64,000 nucleotides of DNA from Serinus canaria (GCF_022539315.1 NC_066315.1:126205374-126269373), one strand, 5' to 3'. Positions 38,901-51,868 are shown, numbered from the stretch's first letter. The notes: a model not told the origin generated them from the sequence alone. Made by a program: numbers and translations.

Positions 38901-39398
38901 CTTCATCCTCTGTGTCTTGGCATGTGTACTGAGAGGAGCAATAAAGTCAGTAAGCAGGGCAAGAAAACATGCAGAAGTATGGCATGGCAATCAATGAACA
39001 TGGAATAAGTATTTCAAAATAGGAAGGCTGAATCGATGGTGTTCAGGGGAGACACAGAGCCTCACCAACAGGGGAGGAGGGGGCCAAACCTTAAAGCCAT
39101 TGATCAATAAATGATAAACCACAGCCTCTTTCCAGGTGGATAAAAATGACTGTTTGCCAGATTTATTCCTTAGGATGAAATGTAGAAATAGAAATTTAAG
39201 GAAGCAAAAGACATTTGCTGTCCAACTGGCTCAGAGACACCATCAGCTGCAAACTGGGACTCTGCCACCCCTACTGAATGGAGTGGCTTTATGTATTTGC
39301 ACCAACTTCACCCAGATGTATTGAAGAGCAACCAGATTCCAGTTTGTGCCCTTATGTGGAACGTTGTCCTCCTACTCTCTCTTCAGGGAAAAAAAAAA
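35980..39398. other. Non-coding stretch with local duplications
   Basis: No gene recognised. Frames of 85-129 codons overlap on both strands at 36463-36852 without any family motif. The tract contains a 14-bp CCCAAAGGCAGT-type duplication near 36390-36415, a T-rich run near 37470-37483 and the 63-bp-spaced duplication at 37791-37882. Confidence 0.65.
37791..37882 (+). repeat. Imperfect direct repeat, 63-bp period
   Basis: GATTTAATAAAGTATCCAAG at 37791 recurs as GATTTAATAAATTATCCAAG at 37854, each followed by GAAATTTTC. A partial third match (AATTATCCAAAGGAAGTTTTC) sits between them. It looks like a nested local duplication in AT-rich DNA. Confidence 0.85.
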
Positions 39399-39900
39399 AT
39401 CTATCTATCTGTATGTCTGTCTATCTATCTATCTATCGATCTACGATCTATCGATCATCGAGCTATCCATCCAGCCATCAGCCATCCAGCCATCCATCCA
39501 TCCATCATCCATCCATCAGCTATCTAGCTATCATCGACTAGCCAGCCATCCATCCATCCATCCAGCCATCCATCCAGCCATCCATCCAGCGAGCCATCTA
39601 TCGATCGAGCTATCTATCTATCGATCTATCTATCTAGCTATCCTATGCTATCCATCCATCCATCCAGCCATCCATCCATCCATCCATCCATCCATCCATC
39701 CCCATCCATCCATCCATCCAGCTATCCATCATCTATCTATCTATCTATCTACATCATCTATCTATCTATCTATCATCATCTATCTATCTATCCATCCATC
39801 TTCCATCTATCTATCCATCATCTATCTATCATCCATCCATCTATCTATCTATCCATATCTATCTATCTATCATCTATCTATCTATCTATCTATGTCTGTT
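39399..39900. repeat. Compound ATCT/ATCC tetranucleotide array, about 500 bp
   Basis: An A-run leads into about 500 bp of ATCT (GATA on minus) and ATCC (GGAT on minus) units in mixed blocks, with CAGCC, CGATC and CATC interruptions scattered through the left two thirds and purer ATCT at the right end. Because the unit has no stop codon in two plus frames, it gives a false 203-codon reading frame (39346-39957) of YLSIHPS-like repeats. The block structure suggests repeated slippage plus point mutation. Confidence 0.97.
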
Positions 39901-42900
39901 AGAAAGCCCTATGAGCCATGTGCCACCAGTTGCTTGCCAAACACTTGCTGTCAGTAGCTTGGCACAAAGACCAGAGTTGTTAAAGGCTAAATAAGTTATA
40001 AGTTATATAATAGCAATCCCCTCTAAGGAGTTCATGGTAGCTGATCACTTAGTGTCAGTGAGTCTGTCTGTCCAGCAAACACATGAGGGGATGTCAGATC
40101 CTTGATCCTCCAGAAAATTTCAAAATAGCAATCCAAATAAATGCTTTCACTTAGGAATAAGCAAAGTATATTAGAAACCTGTCATAATGAGACATTTGAT
40201 ATATTCATTCTTGGGGCTCATTGAAATTTCTTTTAAAATCCTGTAAATTTGGGGTTTTTTTCCTTTGGAAGTATTATTTTTCATTCAGATCTATCTCTTT
40301 TTTTATTTTTACTGCTCAGCTGCTTGGAAATGAATCATGTAATTACTGAAAACTGAAAACAAGGTTTATCTCACTAGGGTATAATAAATCTTGGCTAAAA
40401 TGCAGATTTATTTTTTTAATGTAATGATTCTATGTTTGAAAAATGTTAAGGTTGCAACAAAAATCAACAAAAGCCAGGAAATTCAAATTTAATTTTGAAT
40501 TGTGTCCATAAAACACCTCATTAAGCCCTCTCATTTTATCCTGTGTGGAATCATACAGTTTCCAGAGACATCTCTAATTGTTCATAATAAAAGGACATAT
40601 TAAGGGCAGAATTAGTGGATGTCCCTGATCCAGAAATAAAATAATCCTAGTTTTCATATGCTCTGTAATCCATGAAAAGGAGTTCTATCTGGATTTAAGC
40701 AACAAAACACTCTGCTTAATGTAATCTGGAAAAAAATTAAAGCTCCAGTGAAAGAAATAAAGCCTTGATTTAGGTGTCAAGCAAAGCACGTGAGAAATGG
40801 AGAGAGATCCATGGCCTTCATCCAGTCACAAATTTATAAAATCATTTGTTGCTTTAGCATCAAATTATTTGCATATTTCTTGCTGAATGTGTTCCTTAAT
40901 TAAAAATTACAGTTCATCAAAAATTATCTCCAGTAGCAAGATCTCAGTTGTCAAGCATTTCACTGATGAATAAGCACGTAAGGACTGAAAGCCTCCAGGT
41001 TTTCCTGCAGGATCACCGTAGGATTCACAAGAATCACAATGATTCCAGAGTTTGTAGGTACAAAACAAACCCACAATAGACACTCCCAAGCCACTAGACT
41101 TTAAAGATCTCTTTGAAGAGAAAATTTCAGAAGTCACTAGGACAAGTCTTGCCGTTGTTTGGATTTTTCTGAAAAATTAGATTATGTTTTTTTGGGGGCA
41201 AAGAAAATTGGAAAATTTGACACATGAACTTTCTACAGTTTTCGACCATACACCATATTTCAAATATATATAATTTGGGTTGGTTTGTTTTGGTTTTTCT
41301 TTTCATTTTTGTCCTTGCAAGAGTTAAACTGGGGGGGGAAAAGCACCCAGGTTTTCTTTGTGAAACACATGCAAATGCTGCACATTCTTCTGATGTCCCT
41401 GGGAGTGGAGCCCAGTGTGCCAGCTTAGCAGAGAGGTACTCTTTTATTATGAAAAAGGGCAGTAGAGAATGGTTGTATCTTCCCAACCTCTCTTATCTCA
41501 TGTGCAGTATGTGGGGCACCTAAAGTTCAAAAAGTGTGCAGGAATTTCAGCAACAAAGAGATGGATGATGCTCCTGACTCCTGCTGATGGGCAAGGTGTT
41601 GAGTGTGGGCTGATGCTCACTGGGATGAAGCAATGTGGGGTCATGGGCCAAAATCACAACCCCACCTTGGAAGCCAAGAAGAGCTGCTCTTCATTATGGA
41701 AATGCAGGGACTTATTGGTCCTAGCCCCTAGCAGGCAGGATAGAAACAAGGCTCCATATGCTGAGCTGGAGCCAAAGCCCTTCTGGCACCCCATGTCTTG
41801 AGGGCAAGGCTGCTGGGACATCATCTCAGCTGCCAGGGAAGAGAAATCACTGGAGGCGTGCCCTGGTTTGGCAGAAATCCCAGGAGAGGAGGGAGCATCA
41901 AGGGAAAACAGGGTATGCTACTGGCATGAAGGAACTAACTGAATGGCTTCAGGAGGACATGGGCAGGATGTCTGTGGGAGGAGGAATCCTCTGTTCCACC
42001 CCTACAGCATGGGATGGAACAGGCCAGGTGTAATTTAGATGTACATACCTGAATGCTTGAGAGTATACCTATGTAAAAACAAAAGGCTGCCAGGCAGAAA
42101 GAGCTCAGTGTTGTCACTGGAGAAGATAATGCCCATACCATGCTGGGAGAATTTAGGTAATCAAACCACACTAAATGCTCTTAGAGACCAAGGAACTTCA
42201 AGCATAGAGGATTAGAGAGCTTTGAAATGGATTTCTGTTTGGAAAAAAAAAACCTACAAACAAGAACAGAAGAAAAAAAAAAAAGCCAACAACCACCTAC
42301 ACACACAAGGAAAAATATTTTTATTGCAACGTCTCTGAAAACCTCAGCTCCCACCAATCTCTTCCTAAAATCTGGGAATATACAATATTCCCAATTCTAA
42401 CAAAATTATCTCTGGTTAGACCTTGCCTGCTTGAACATGGATTTAGAGATGTTTATTAGACTCTCTGTGGGGATTCAAACAATATGCTGAGCAACTGCAC
42501 TATGGTTATCAAGATCCTTTAAGCTGTCTCAAATCAGGAGACCCAAAATGGAAATACCAAAAATCATTAGCAACTTTGAAAATTTAGGTCATCTTTTTCC
42601 CTATCTTTTCTCTTTCTCAGCTGGAGCTCTCTTTGATCTGTGGCCCTTTTACATTTTTTTTCCCAGCCAAGTGAAATTAAGCTGCAAGAGAAAAGTCAAA
42701 TCTGATTTACCTGTCACTCAGAATCAGCAGCTTCAGGGCTACAAAGTGTGCAAATTCCTTTGCAATCCTTTGAATTGGCTGTCACAAAGGCATTTTTAGG
42801 TGGATAGATCTATGTTTGTTCCCTCAATGTTCTCTCAAAGAATACTAACAAGGCACAAGCTGTATTTTGGATTGAGGCTGTCTATAAACTAGCCTAACCA

Positions 42901-42964
42901 GCAGAGAAATACTCCAGGTGTTTTAATCCTGTTATCGCCTTAATTTTCATTTCAAGAAAATAGT

Positions 42965-42969
<5 letters not shown>
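39901..42969. other. Non-coding stretch including a GC-richer segment
   Basis: No gene recognised. Plus and minus frames of about 100-120 codons overlap at 41127-41523, a sign of chance openness. A G8 run is near 41331. A-rich tracts lie near 42242-42290. The segment 41550-42035, entered separately, differs in composition from its flanks. Confidence 0.65.
41550..42035. other. GC-richer segment of unknown origin
   Basis: About 480 bp noticeably richer in G and C than the AT-rich DNA on both sides. Plus-strand frames of 110 and 91 codons (41469-41801 and 41758-42033) overlap in different phases without any motif I know. Composition of this kind in this window otherwise marks LTRs, so an unrecognised LTR or other repeat piece is possible. 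I see no TG...CA ends, poly(A) signal or internal repeat to support it. Confidence 0.4.

Positions 42970-43012
<43 letters not shown>
42970..43012. repeat. Uninterrupted T43 homopolymer
   Basis: Forty-three consecutive T. On the minus strand it is a poly(A) tract preceded by GTGGAATAAAC, so an AATAAA hexamer lies one base before it. That spacing is too short for a normal mRNA cleavage site. No recognised retrocopy body follows on the minus strand (43013-43700). Confidence 0.95.
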
Positions 43013-43013
<1 letters not shown>

Positions 43014-45295
43014 TTTATTCCACTAAAAACAAGGTCAGAAACACAGTCTTTGAGTACCTGTAAATAGTATGCCTTGGCCAGAATCAAAATCATTCTGCTT
43101 GCACTCAGAGCCTGCTGACACAACTTTCATAAATTGATTAGTAGTAGCAGGCAAATTAACATGTTTGGTGCTGAGATCCTGCTTCAATTCAAAGTTCATT
43201 TCCCATGCCATTTTTTTGACATGCTATGCCTCCATATTTAATCTCTTTTGACTTACAGGCATAAAGAAAGATTTAAGCTGCATTTAGGCAGCTAAAGAAA
43301 ATTTGTTCACCTACTAGAGTGCTGCAAAGCAGTGAGAGTTACTAGGGCTTTCCTCCTTAGATTAAATATTTCCTTATTTTTCCTTCAGAACTGCCTTAGA
43401 TGCAATTATTTGGTACTTTGGTCTTGCTAAGGTTTCTCTGAGATCTGGAAGTTCAGCACACAAGATCCCCAGGGCTGTATCAGTAGCACGGCTGCAGAAC
43501 AAGCCAGGACCAAACTCCAGTCTTTGGACAAGGTACATCCACAAACCCAAATTCTCCCCTTCCTTCCCCACAACAGGATGTCAGTGTCTAAACTGCCTCC
43601 TGGGCTCTGCTTCTGGTGCATGCCATTTCTCTGGAAAAAGTGAAAACTGTTCATTGCTGTCTGTCTTGACAAATTCTTGACAATTGCACTACAACTTCAT
43701 CCTGTAGAAGTAGGAAAATGACAAATAAGCTGCTTTTTTTCACATGTCAGTGCCAAAATATTGATTCTTTAGTAGGAAGCACTGAGCTAATAATAGCTAT
43801 GTTTCATTTATATTAGCTTAATCTGAGACTTAAATTTTATTGTGCTTTAAAAAATGTTCCATTGTGCTTTAGCAACATTAGATAACTAAGACCATAATCT
43901 AATTGAACAGAATACCTTTCTAGGTACTAGAAAAGCTTTTGCAAGCATGAATGATTTGGAATTTCAAAGTGTATGGAAATGTCTTTGCCCTTTTAATGTG
44001 ATCTCAAATCTTGTTGTTGCTGCTCTATATCTGTGACTACAAAAACATGCCTAGAGAAAGGAGTATGTTACTCACTCAAAATACTAGCAAAACCAAAATG
44101 TTCTAAATTTTGCAGGTATGACCATTGTTCCCTTACCTAAACTGCTGTATAGAATTCTGCATTCTGAAGCTGTATTGCACCTCAAAAGCAGTTGCATTTT
44201 GGTGATGGATGAAATGAGCTATTCAAGTTCAGTGTGTTTAAGTGCTATGACACCCTTTGGGAGAAGGTATTATGTCTATGTGCCAGAGGTACTATTTCAA
44301 GGCAGAAACAGTGCCAAATGTTAAACTGAGACTGAAGCCTTACAGCTGCATTGTTAACCTCTGGAAACAGGAGTTTAAACTGCAAATACTGAGAAAACTT
44401 CACCTCTGGGGGAGCAAATGGTAATAAAGAAAAATTATGCAGCTTTCACCTCCTCTCTAAAGGCAAAACAAATATTTTAAGCTTTATTTTATACTTTTTT
44501 TTCTGCAGTTAATTTAGACAAGCTTGTTGGCAAAATAATATTTCCTGTGCTTAGTAAGTAGTATTTCAACTTTCTGAGTCCCATTCAGCAGGAAAATCAC
44601 AAGGGTAGGTTGCTTTCATCCTTGGTTTGTAAGTGAAGTGAATTCTGCTCTCTGCCTTTTCAGTGCCTCCATCAGAAAATGAAACAAACATGCAAGGTAA
44701 ATGTGCCATATACTCAGTGGGTCCCAAAATATAAAATCACAGGAACAAGCAAGCTGAGGGAAAAATGGAGGTGAAAGATGACAGGAAAAGTATAATCACA
44801 GATGAACCATCTTTGGTTGTTATGTTTAAAAAGGAAAAAAAGAGAGAAAATGCTCTGCAGTTGTGTGGAAGGTGGTAATAGAAAGTGAAAATATGTTCTC
44901 CTTTGGGCAGGCAGGGAGGAAGGAAAAGCTTCTTCTGCTCCACTCAGAACAAATCTTTGCAAACTCATGGAGATAAATGTCACAAAGCAGCCTTAAGTGG
45001 CAGGATTGTATTTATCCATCAAAAGTAATGCTCATTGCATGTGATAAATGCTTTATTTCTTCCCTAAATACAGCTGTAGGTGGGGAAAGCTGGGGTAAGG
45101 CTTCCATTTCTAGATGTGGGGAGAAAGGAGATACAGCTCTTGGAGGAAGGGTTGCAAGGTGAGAAGAAAAGCCCAAAACAGAAATTGAAAACACATGATC
45201 CCTAGCAGAATACCAGCTGATATATTTTTATTTTTTGTGTGCAGAGGTTTGAACTTGTCCACATACTCATTTACCAGTGTTTACTTATCAAATAC
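43013..45295. other. Non-coding stretch, no gene recognised
   Basis: Two overlapping minus-strand frames at 43374-43672 (65 and 81 codons) lie beside the T43 run, but neither matches a family I know. Nothing else stands out. Confidence 0.6.
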
Positions 45296-45657
45296 AATCA
45301 TATAATCACAGAACCTTTGGGATTAAAAGGACGCCGAAATCATCTAGTTCCAAACTCCTTGAAACTTTACACTAGAACAGGTTCCTCAAAGACCCTTCCA
45401 ACTTGCCTTAAACTCTTCCAGGGATGAGGCATCCACAACTTCTCTGGGCACCATGTTGCAGTACCTTACCACCCTCACAGTAAAGAGTTTCTTCCTAATA
45501 TTTAATCTAAGCTCACTGTCTTTCATTTTGAAGGCTTTCTCGCTTGCCCTGTTACAAGATGCCCTGTAAAAAATCCCCTTGATTGTCATGGGCCCCTTTG
45601 GGTACTGGAGAGCTGCTGCACCATCTCCCCAGAGCCTTCTGTTCTCCAGGCTGAGAA
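45296..45657 (-). mobile_element. CR1 LINE, 5'-truncated (minus)
   Basis: The minus strand carries the end of CR1 ORF2 and its 3' UTR, terminating at 45296 in the degenerate tail (read on plus as AATCATATAATCACAGAACC). An open frame at 45386-45589 contains LNIRKKLFTVRVV followed by VPREVVDASSLEEFK, a clear match to the conserved C terminus of CR1 ORF2. This stretch is better preserved than the copy at 33850. The right end is near the phrase TTCTCCAGGCTGAGAAA, after which similarity is lost. The reverse-transcriptase core is missing, so the copy is dead. Confidence 0.93.
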
Positions 45658-48600
45658 AGCAAGGTCTGTGGCTAAGGAAAGCATGCCCTTCCCACCAGTG
45701 TGTGGCACCAAGAGGGCAAGAGAAGGCAAGTTCAGCCTCAGAGGCTGGTTGGCCTTTTCCATCACCAGTCCTCAGAGAGGCTCCAGTAAATCAGACCAGG
45801 CACAGCTGGTCCCTGGAACAATGGGGCCCTGGAACACTGCATTGTATGCATTTCCTTATCTGCACCCCTGTTTCTCACCTGCGTTGTATTTTCTCCTAGA
45901 CTCCAAGACTTTTAAAACTGCAGGAAAACAGGTTTTGCTCTGATCAAAGAAAAAAAAATTGTGGCACCCATCTACCAAATGCCAGTCCTTTGAAATGTCA
46001 GTTATAACACAGTATCATTATATTTCACACAGTTTTTTGCCATTTTTGTGTTCCCATAATCAAGAGTGCACTCAATACCAAATGCTAAACTAAGGTTATC
46101 TTTCTACTGGTCAGGAGATGTACTGTACCCATTGCTGCTGTTAAACTGTTCCACAAACTAGTTTGATCTTCAGAATGAATGGACATTCTTATCCTTCTGG
46201 GACAAGGTGACAAAAGGACTAAAAATCTTATGACTTTTCAAAATCTCAGATAAAAAGTTTGAATTTTTGAAAATATTTTATTCTTGTACCATATTGCAGC
46301 AATAAATTTTTTTTTTTTCAAATTGCCCATAATTATATTTAAATGAAGGCATTTGTATAAGCTAATGTTGACTTAAATAATTCATTTATAACCCTTAACC
46401 TCAGGCACAGGCTGCCATGGTAAAATTGCATTGCCATGTGACAATTCTTCAAAACACTGATAATCTCAGATAAATGCTCTCAGTTTTGATGTAATGATTT
46501 AATTAATTCTTATCCTTCCAGAATAAAATATTTCTGGGTCATTTCCAGATTACACAAAACAGTTGATTTACTCTCATACTTGATTGCTTCAAGTAACCAG
46601 CAAACAATCTCTGGTCTCCTTTCTGTTCTTTCCATCTTTCTCCCTGCCAAGTAAATCCCATTTTTAAAAAGTCATAGCATCATTCTTTTTTGTTTTGCTG
46701 GTTTTGAACACATGAAAACTGCAAAGCTTCATGAGCAATTTGTATTCTGAACATCTACATTTTGGTTTATATTTTTTTAGTAAAGAATTGTATACAGCAG
46801 AACAATTCATAATGTGCACTCCTGTGCTCATTACCTTGCCACTCCTTGGCCTGCCTTTTCCCAGTAATTATGTTTCCACCCACAGGACATAGGTAAGCAC
46901 AAAAGGGACTGATGTGCACCCAGGGCTTCCAGCCTCTGTGCAGCCTCCTCTCTGCACAAAATACAAGTGCTCATTTATCACACGTAACCTACACTTGCAG
47001 GAAACAGAGAGCATGCCAATATACTGTTAAGTGTTTTACACTTTTGATTCTGGTATTTAATCATATGTACAAGTGGTGACTTGGAGATATGTGTGTACAA
47101 GTTTTAGGTGATACTACAGGATTTTCAATAAATTTGGTATATTCCACTATGTCTACTATAAAGAAAAATTAGAAAAAATAGGAAAGATATAAAAAATAGA
47201 CAAACTATAAAATAGTTTAAAGGGAAATCATAGAAAAAGAGTTTAAAACAAATTTAATTTTTACACCTTTATCAGTTTTACTGATCTAGGTTGTCTGAAA
47301 GCATAACTTAAATAATGGTAAAAATAGAACCATTATCTAAGTTGATATATATATTCATATTTGTCAATCTACTCATTGCCCTGAACATCAAGGGAAGTCA
47401 TCTAGCCTGACAATACATCTATATTAACATCCCTGCTAAGGAAGCAGACCATAAACAGATTTTCTTTACATAACCCAGCTATGAACCTGCTTTATAATAA
47501 GATACTTTAAAACCCAGTTGTTAGCAAGATGCAAGAATTTGCTCTTCTGAGGCAGATTATTTCCTATACTGATCTTTGGGTCAGTAAGGTTGTAATTGAA
47601 AAAATCTGTATTCAAGGAAAGCAAGAACAACATCTTGTAAAATGAGAGATGTTCTATGCTTGAAGAATATTTTTTTTATTTTGGTTGCTTCTATTATGTG
47701 TTTTTAATTGGTGCTGAAGGAAAAGATTTAGTCAATTTTATTGCAAAATAGCAGCTTCTCCCAAGCTGGATTATCAGGGGTATACATGGCAGTAAAACTG
47801 CAAAGATTATTAAGCAGATCTAATTTGGACAAAATCAATATGTTTTCCCCATTTTTTAAGGAGGAAATCACCATCAGGTTAGGATGACAAACATGTCAGA
47901 TCCATGGTATTTAAAATGTTTCAGAAAGTAGAAAATTCTTCTTAGGAGTCAATCCTTGCTAAGAATCTATGATCAGGAAGATTTCTCCCCTTCTCTTCCC
48001 TTTTAACTGTTTCCCATAGTAGGAATCATTAAGTAAATTCAGAAATGCCAGGAATTATATTTTAAAAAGGCAGTTAGCATCTCCATTAACATTGTTTCCA
48101 CCACACAGCTTTTCTTTGCTTTGAAAGAGGAGTGTGTACTGCTGGATTCACGCAGAGACAAAAAATTGGAAAAATTTCCTATTATGCAGGATTTAATCAC
48201 ACATTGCCTGCAATGGACACATTGTCAGGGGCATGTCTAGCCACTTTACTTGGACCCCTGGCAGCAGCTAAGCTCAAGAGCTCAGGAAGAAGCTCAAAAC
48301 AGAAAGTGTTTCAAGTGCTGTAAAGAAGTTGAAGGGAATGAGGATAAATTGCTTTTTCTCTCCCACTTCATATGAACTGTTTTGATCCTGATGTGTTCTG
48401 CAATCACTCTGCTAGAGCTGTTTGACTTTTCAGGCTGTTCAGTCCTCCTGCTGGAGACCTGTAATACAGCATCAAAGTGATCACTGGTAAAATGGGCAAT
48501 AAATTGTAAATACCAACCTTTCATGCAGGTTTAACCTTTTGATAAGAGCTGAGATAGTGCACTGAAATAAAATGTCTCCTTCTATACTTCAGCATTTTCA

Positions 48601-51469
48601 CTTTGGAAAAAACTAATACATTTCAGGTCATACAGCTTGCTCCCTAAAGTGAGATATTTACTAATTTAGGAGGTGCTATCAAAAATAGCAAGGAATAGGA
48701 AATGAAAGAGAGTAAAATAGTGATATCTTTCCTGGCACAATAATCTCTGGGGCTTTGACCCAGAAAAAAAATCCTCTTTTCTTAATCTGGAATGTGCTGG
48801 CAAAAGTTCCAAATAAGATATCAGAAAAGGCAAATAGATTTCTGTGGTGGAGAGGTTTGTATTAACCTATCACCTTCACTGAAATGATTACTTTCTTTGG
48901 AATGATTCTTCCTCAAAAGCCATAATGGTTTTGTGCACTAACTACAGAGAGAGAAAGAACATCAAATATTAATGCTTGGCAACATTTTCATCTGACAGAT
49001 ACGACATGGTTCAGGATTCTACTTTCATTTTCCTTTGGTGTAAGATTCATCTAATCATCATCTTGGATGCAAATAAATTTATTTAATCATATTTGGGCAG
49101 AAAAAGAATGTTGCACTATGTAAGCACTCAGTTGTGAAAGGACTCAGCTAGTTTATGTGAGGTATTTTGAGATCCCTGGGAAAAAACCAAAGAGTATCAC
49201 AATCAACAACAACAATAACAACAACCACAACAACAACAACATATTTAAAAATATATATATTCATAATCTCTTGGAAGGAAGTATTTTTCACAGAAATGCT
49301 AACTTCTTTGTGCTCCCATTCCCAGTATTCAAATAAAATATGCAGATTTTTGACAACAAAATTTTGCAATTTTTAAACAGTCTTCTTGATTTTCAACATT
49401 TTGCTGATTACAGTTGATGTGAGCTTTCTTTTCCTGATTTTCTGCTTAAGTTGTTAACAGATGTTGGAGTGCTGTAATTTAAAAAAAAAAAACAGGTTGC
49501 TGTATGGCTAAGTATCATGTTAAATACAGGTGTGTTCCTGTTCTGTGGAAAGTTTTGTTGAACTGAATGTACTAATCAAAAAGGCAAACTTCATGCAGAT
49601 TCCAAATGAGGACAAGAATAACTGTCCATGTTAAAAGAAGTACCGCTGGTAAGAAGTTTTGCATGAACCAAGTTTGATAGTAATAATCTTGGATGCAAAT
49701 ATCTCTTGGCCATAAAAAGCAGTATCCTGGCTACACAAACCAGAGGCATCTGGACATGCTAAGAATATTAGATCCAAACCATTTTTATTTTTCCCAAAGA
49801 AATTTTATGTTATCAGATGTGTGTTAATAGACAGTCTAACTTACTATTTTAGCTAATAGAAGATTAAATTCTCAAAGCTGCATTGAGTTTACCATGGAAA
49901 TACTGAGGTACCTTTTCCTTTAAAAATATCATTAACAAGAATTCTACATAATCAGAAATCCTGTCTAAGTTCATGTCGTTTCACCCTCCACACTAAAGTC
50001 TGTTTTCAACTTCAGCATTTTTTTCTCAAATAAATAAAATATGCAGAAATTCTTGAAGATTGAGCACTTGCCTTTTTTTTCTTAATTTAGAAACTGTAGA
50101 ATCAGCTGTCTGAAATGAACCAATTAAGTGGCAATTAAGTCTTTATTTCAAGCACTTAAGCTCCCATGTGCATACAGGTTCATCAGAGATTCTACAAAAT
50201 GTCCCTTGCTACAATAGACACTTTCTAAAACAAGAATGGAGATCTGGGGGATCTCTTATGAATTTAAAAGCCTTGTTCACCTTTGTAAGTAACATTTGAT
50301 ATTTATATATATGCTTATACCCTGACAAGCCTTTAGCTCTCCTGTTCCAAACATAATTCATTGATGCACTTTCTGCTCATCATTCTCCAAATTCTGGATC
50401 CACCTTTTGTCTTGATGTGGTCCACAGGTCACTGAAGGACTTAGCTACACTGACTTCTAGGGGCCAGCTGGTCTCTGCAGCTGCCTGACCTATTGCTCAT
50501 TACCTCCTTTCCCAACCCTTTGGGCTTATGATAGAGGATCAAAGAGCTCTTGTTCTCTATTAAAAATGAAAAAAATTCTACTCAGGAATCTAATGTGGAA
50601 CACATCTATTCCTAAGACTAAGACACGACACCAGAAACAAAGAAAATCTCAAGGAACCAGTGAAGCTCAGGGTCCCACCTTGGGTCATTTGGCCATTGAC
50701 AAGTGACAGGAGATGTTTCAGGCCTTCAGCCCTGGCCCTGCAGATTTGGTACCAAACATCCCCTGCCACTTCTTGCCATTTTCTTAAAAAATGGGCAACT
50801 GCTCACAGGTTGTCTTCCATCAGCAATGCTTGGGTAACGCATCTCTATTTTATATAATGTATACCTAGAGAGAATATCTAATAAACCATTGTGCTGAGGC
50901 ATTTATCTTTGCAACACTGAGAGGGATAACTCAGGAGCAATGTATAGTAGCCATGAAGATAAATAATGCTGCAGGACATAGTATCATTTATAAAATATTC
51001 CTGGCACTCTAGGTTCCATTTCATTATTAGATTTTTAAAGAGAACCATTTTCTTGGTTAGTTTCCAGAGCTAGCAGTCACAGAGGCTAATTTCAAATTGC
51101 TTGAGGCCCTGGAAACAAAGATGTATTTGTGCAAACACTGCCTTAAATGCCAATAAAAAATGTGAGTGGGACCCACTCAGCCTTGTAAGTGAATTATACA
51201 CAAGACAGTTTTTCTCATCACAAAACCCCATTTCCCCCAAATTTTTCTGTCATGCGCTGGCATTTACAGGACAGCTTTCAAAGTGACAAAACTATTGGAC
51301 AGGGAAAAGGATAGCTAAATTGGATGGCTAACTTTTATAGCTATTCAGAACAGAGATAGCTTCCTGTGGTGACGACTTAATTTTGGTCAGTGAATGAAGT
51401 CCTCCCTCTTTACCTATGTCCACTGAGATCTCTACTGGACTATACTTAAGAAAGGTGGGACTAAAGCAG
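45658..51469. other. Non-coding stretch, no gene recognised
   Basis: The first 250 bp (45658-45900) are less AT-rich, with two overlapping plus frames of about 100 codons, and could be an unrecognised extension of the CR1 insertion or another old repeat. A CAA-rich simple repeat lies at 49202-49240. A-rich unit patterns occur near 47160-47215. No gene signal otherwise. Confidence 0.65.
49202..49240. repeat. (CAA)n simple repeat
   Basis: Imperfect CAA trinucleotide run (ATCAACAACAACAATAACAA and on) followed by an AT-alternating tract to about 49261. On the minus strand it produces a spurious poly-valine stretch in a short open frame. Confidence 0.93.
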
Positions 51470-51868
51470 GAAGTCCAAGGAAGATCAACAGGTGTCAAAG
51501 ATTGAAAGAATTTGGGTTGTTCAGCCTAAAGAAAAGGAATCTGGAAGGAGAGCGTGGCAGTTACTGGTATACAAATCACTAAAAATACTTGAAGTAAGAG
51601 ACAGAATTAAATATTTTTCATGTCTGCAGTAAACAAAAGAATCTTAAAAGACAGTGAGGAAAGTTGAGGTTAGATACCAGGAAAATGTTTGAACATAAAA
51701 GGGGAAAAGCAACAGGATAGGTTACTGGAATGTGAAATTTTCACCCCTGGAAGTCTGATGAGAATGTTTATCTAGAGATAAAACAAGTGCAATTTACACT
51801 GCTTTGGATCTGGGAGATACACTGTGTAACCTTCTAAAATCTATTCATACCAAAGATCTGTGATGTGT
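51470..51868 (+). mobile_element. Highly decayed CR1 LINE 3' region (plus)
   Basis: Plus-strand remnant recognised by ordered CR1 landmarks: GGGTTGTTCAGCCTAAAGAA (51512), GAGGTTAGATACCAGGAAAA (about 51666), AACAGGATAGGTTACTGGAA (about 51710), then AACCTTCTAAAATCTATTC and a tail-like GATCTGTGATG ending near 51868. Every landmark carries several substitutions and no reading frame survives. It appears to be the oldest of the CR1 copies here. Both ends are approximate. Confidence 0.7.

Noticed and set aside
39399..39900. CRISPR-like array
   Set aside because: Units are four bases with no unique spacers. It is a microsatellite, and the window is eukaryotic.
39346..39957. 203-codon plus-strand open frame with YLSIHPS-type repeats
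   Set aside because: It is the ATCT/ATCC tetranucleotide array read as protein. Length comes from the absence of stop codons in the unit.
41127..41523. 119-codon minus frame and overlapping 99-codon plus frame
   Set aside because: Mutually overlapping frames with no motif and K/N/P-rich content fit chance in AT-rich DNA.
43013..43700. Processed pseudogene upstream of the poly(A) run on the minus strand
   Set aside because: AATAAA is only one base from the tract, no protein family is recognised in the minus frames and no target duplication was found. It is left as an open question in the findings.
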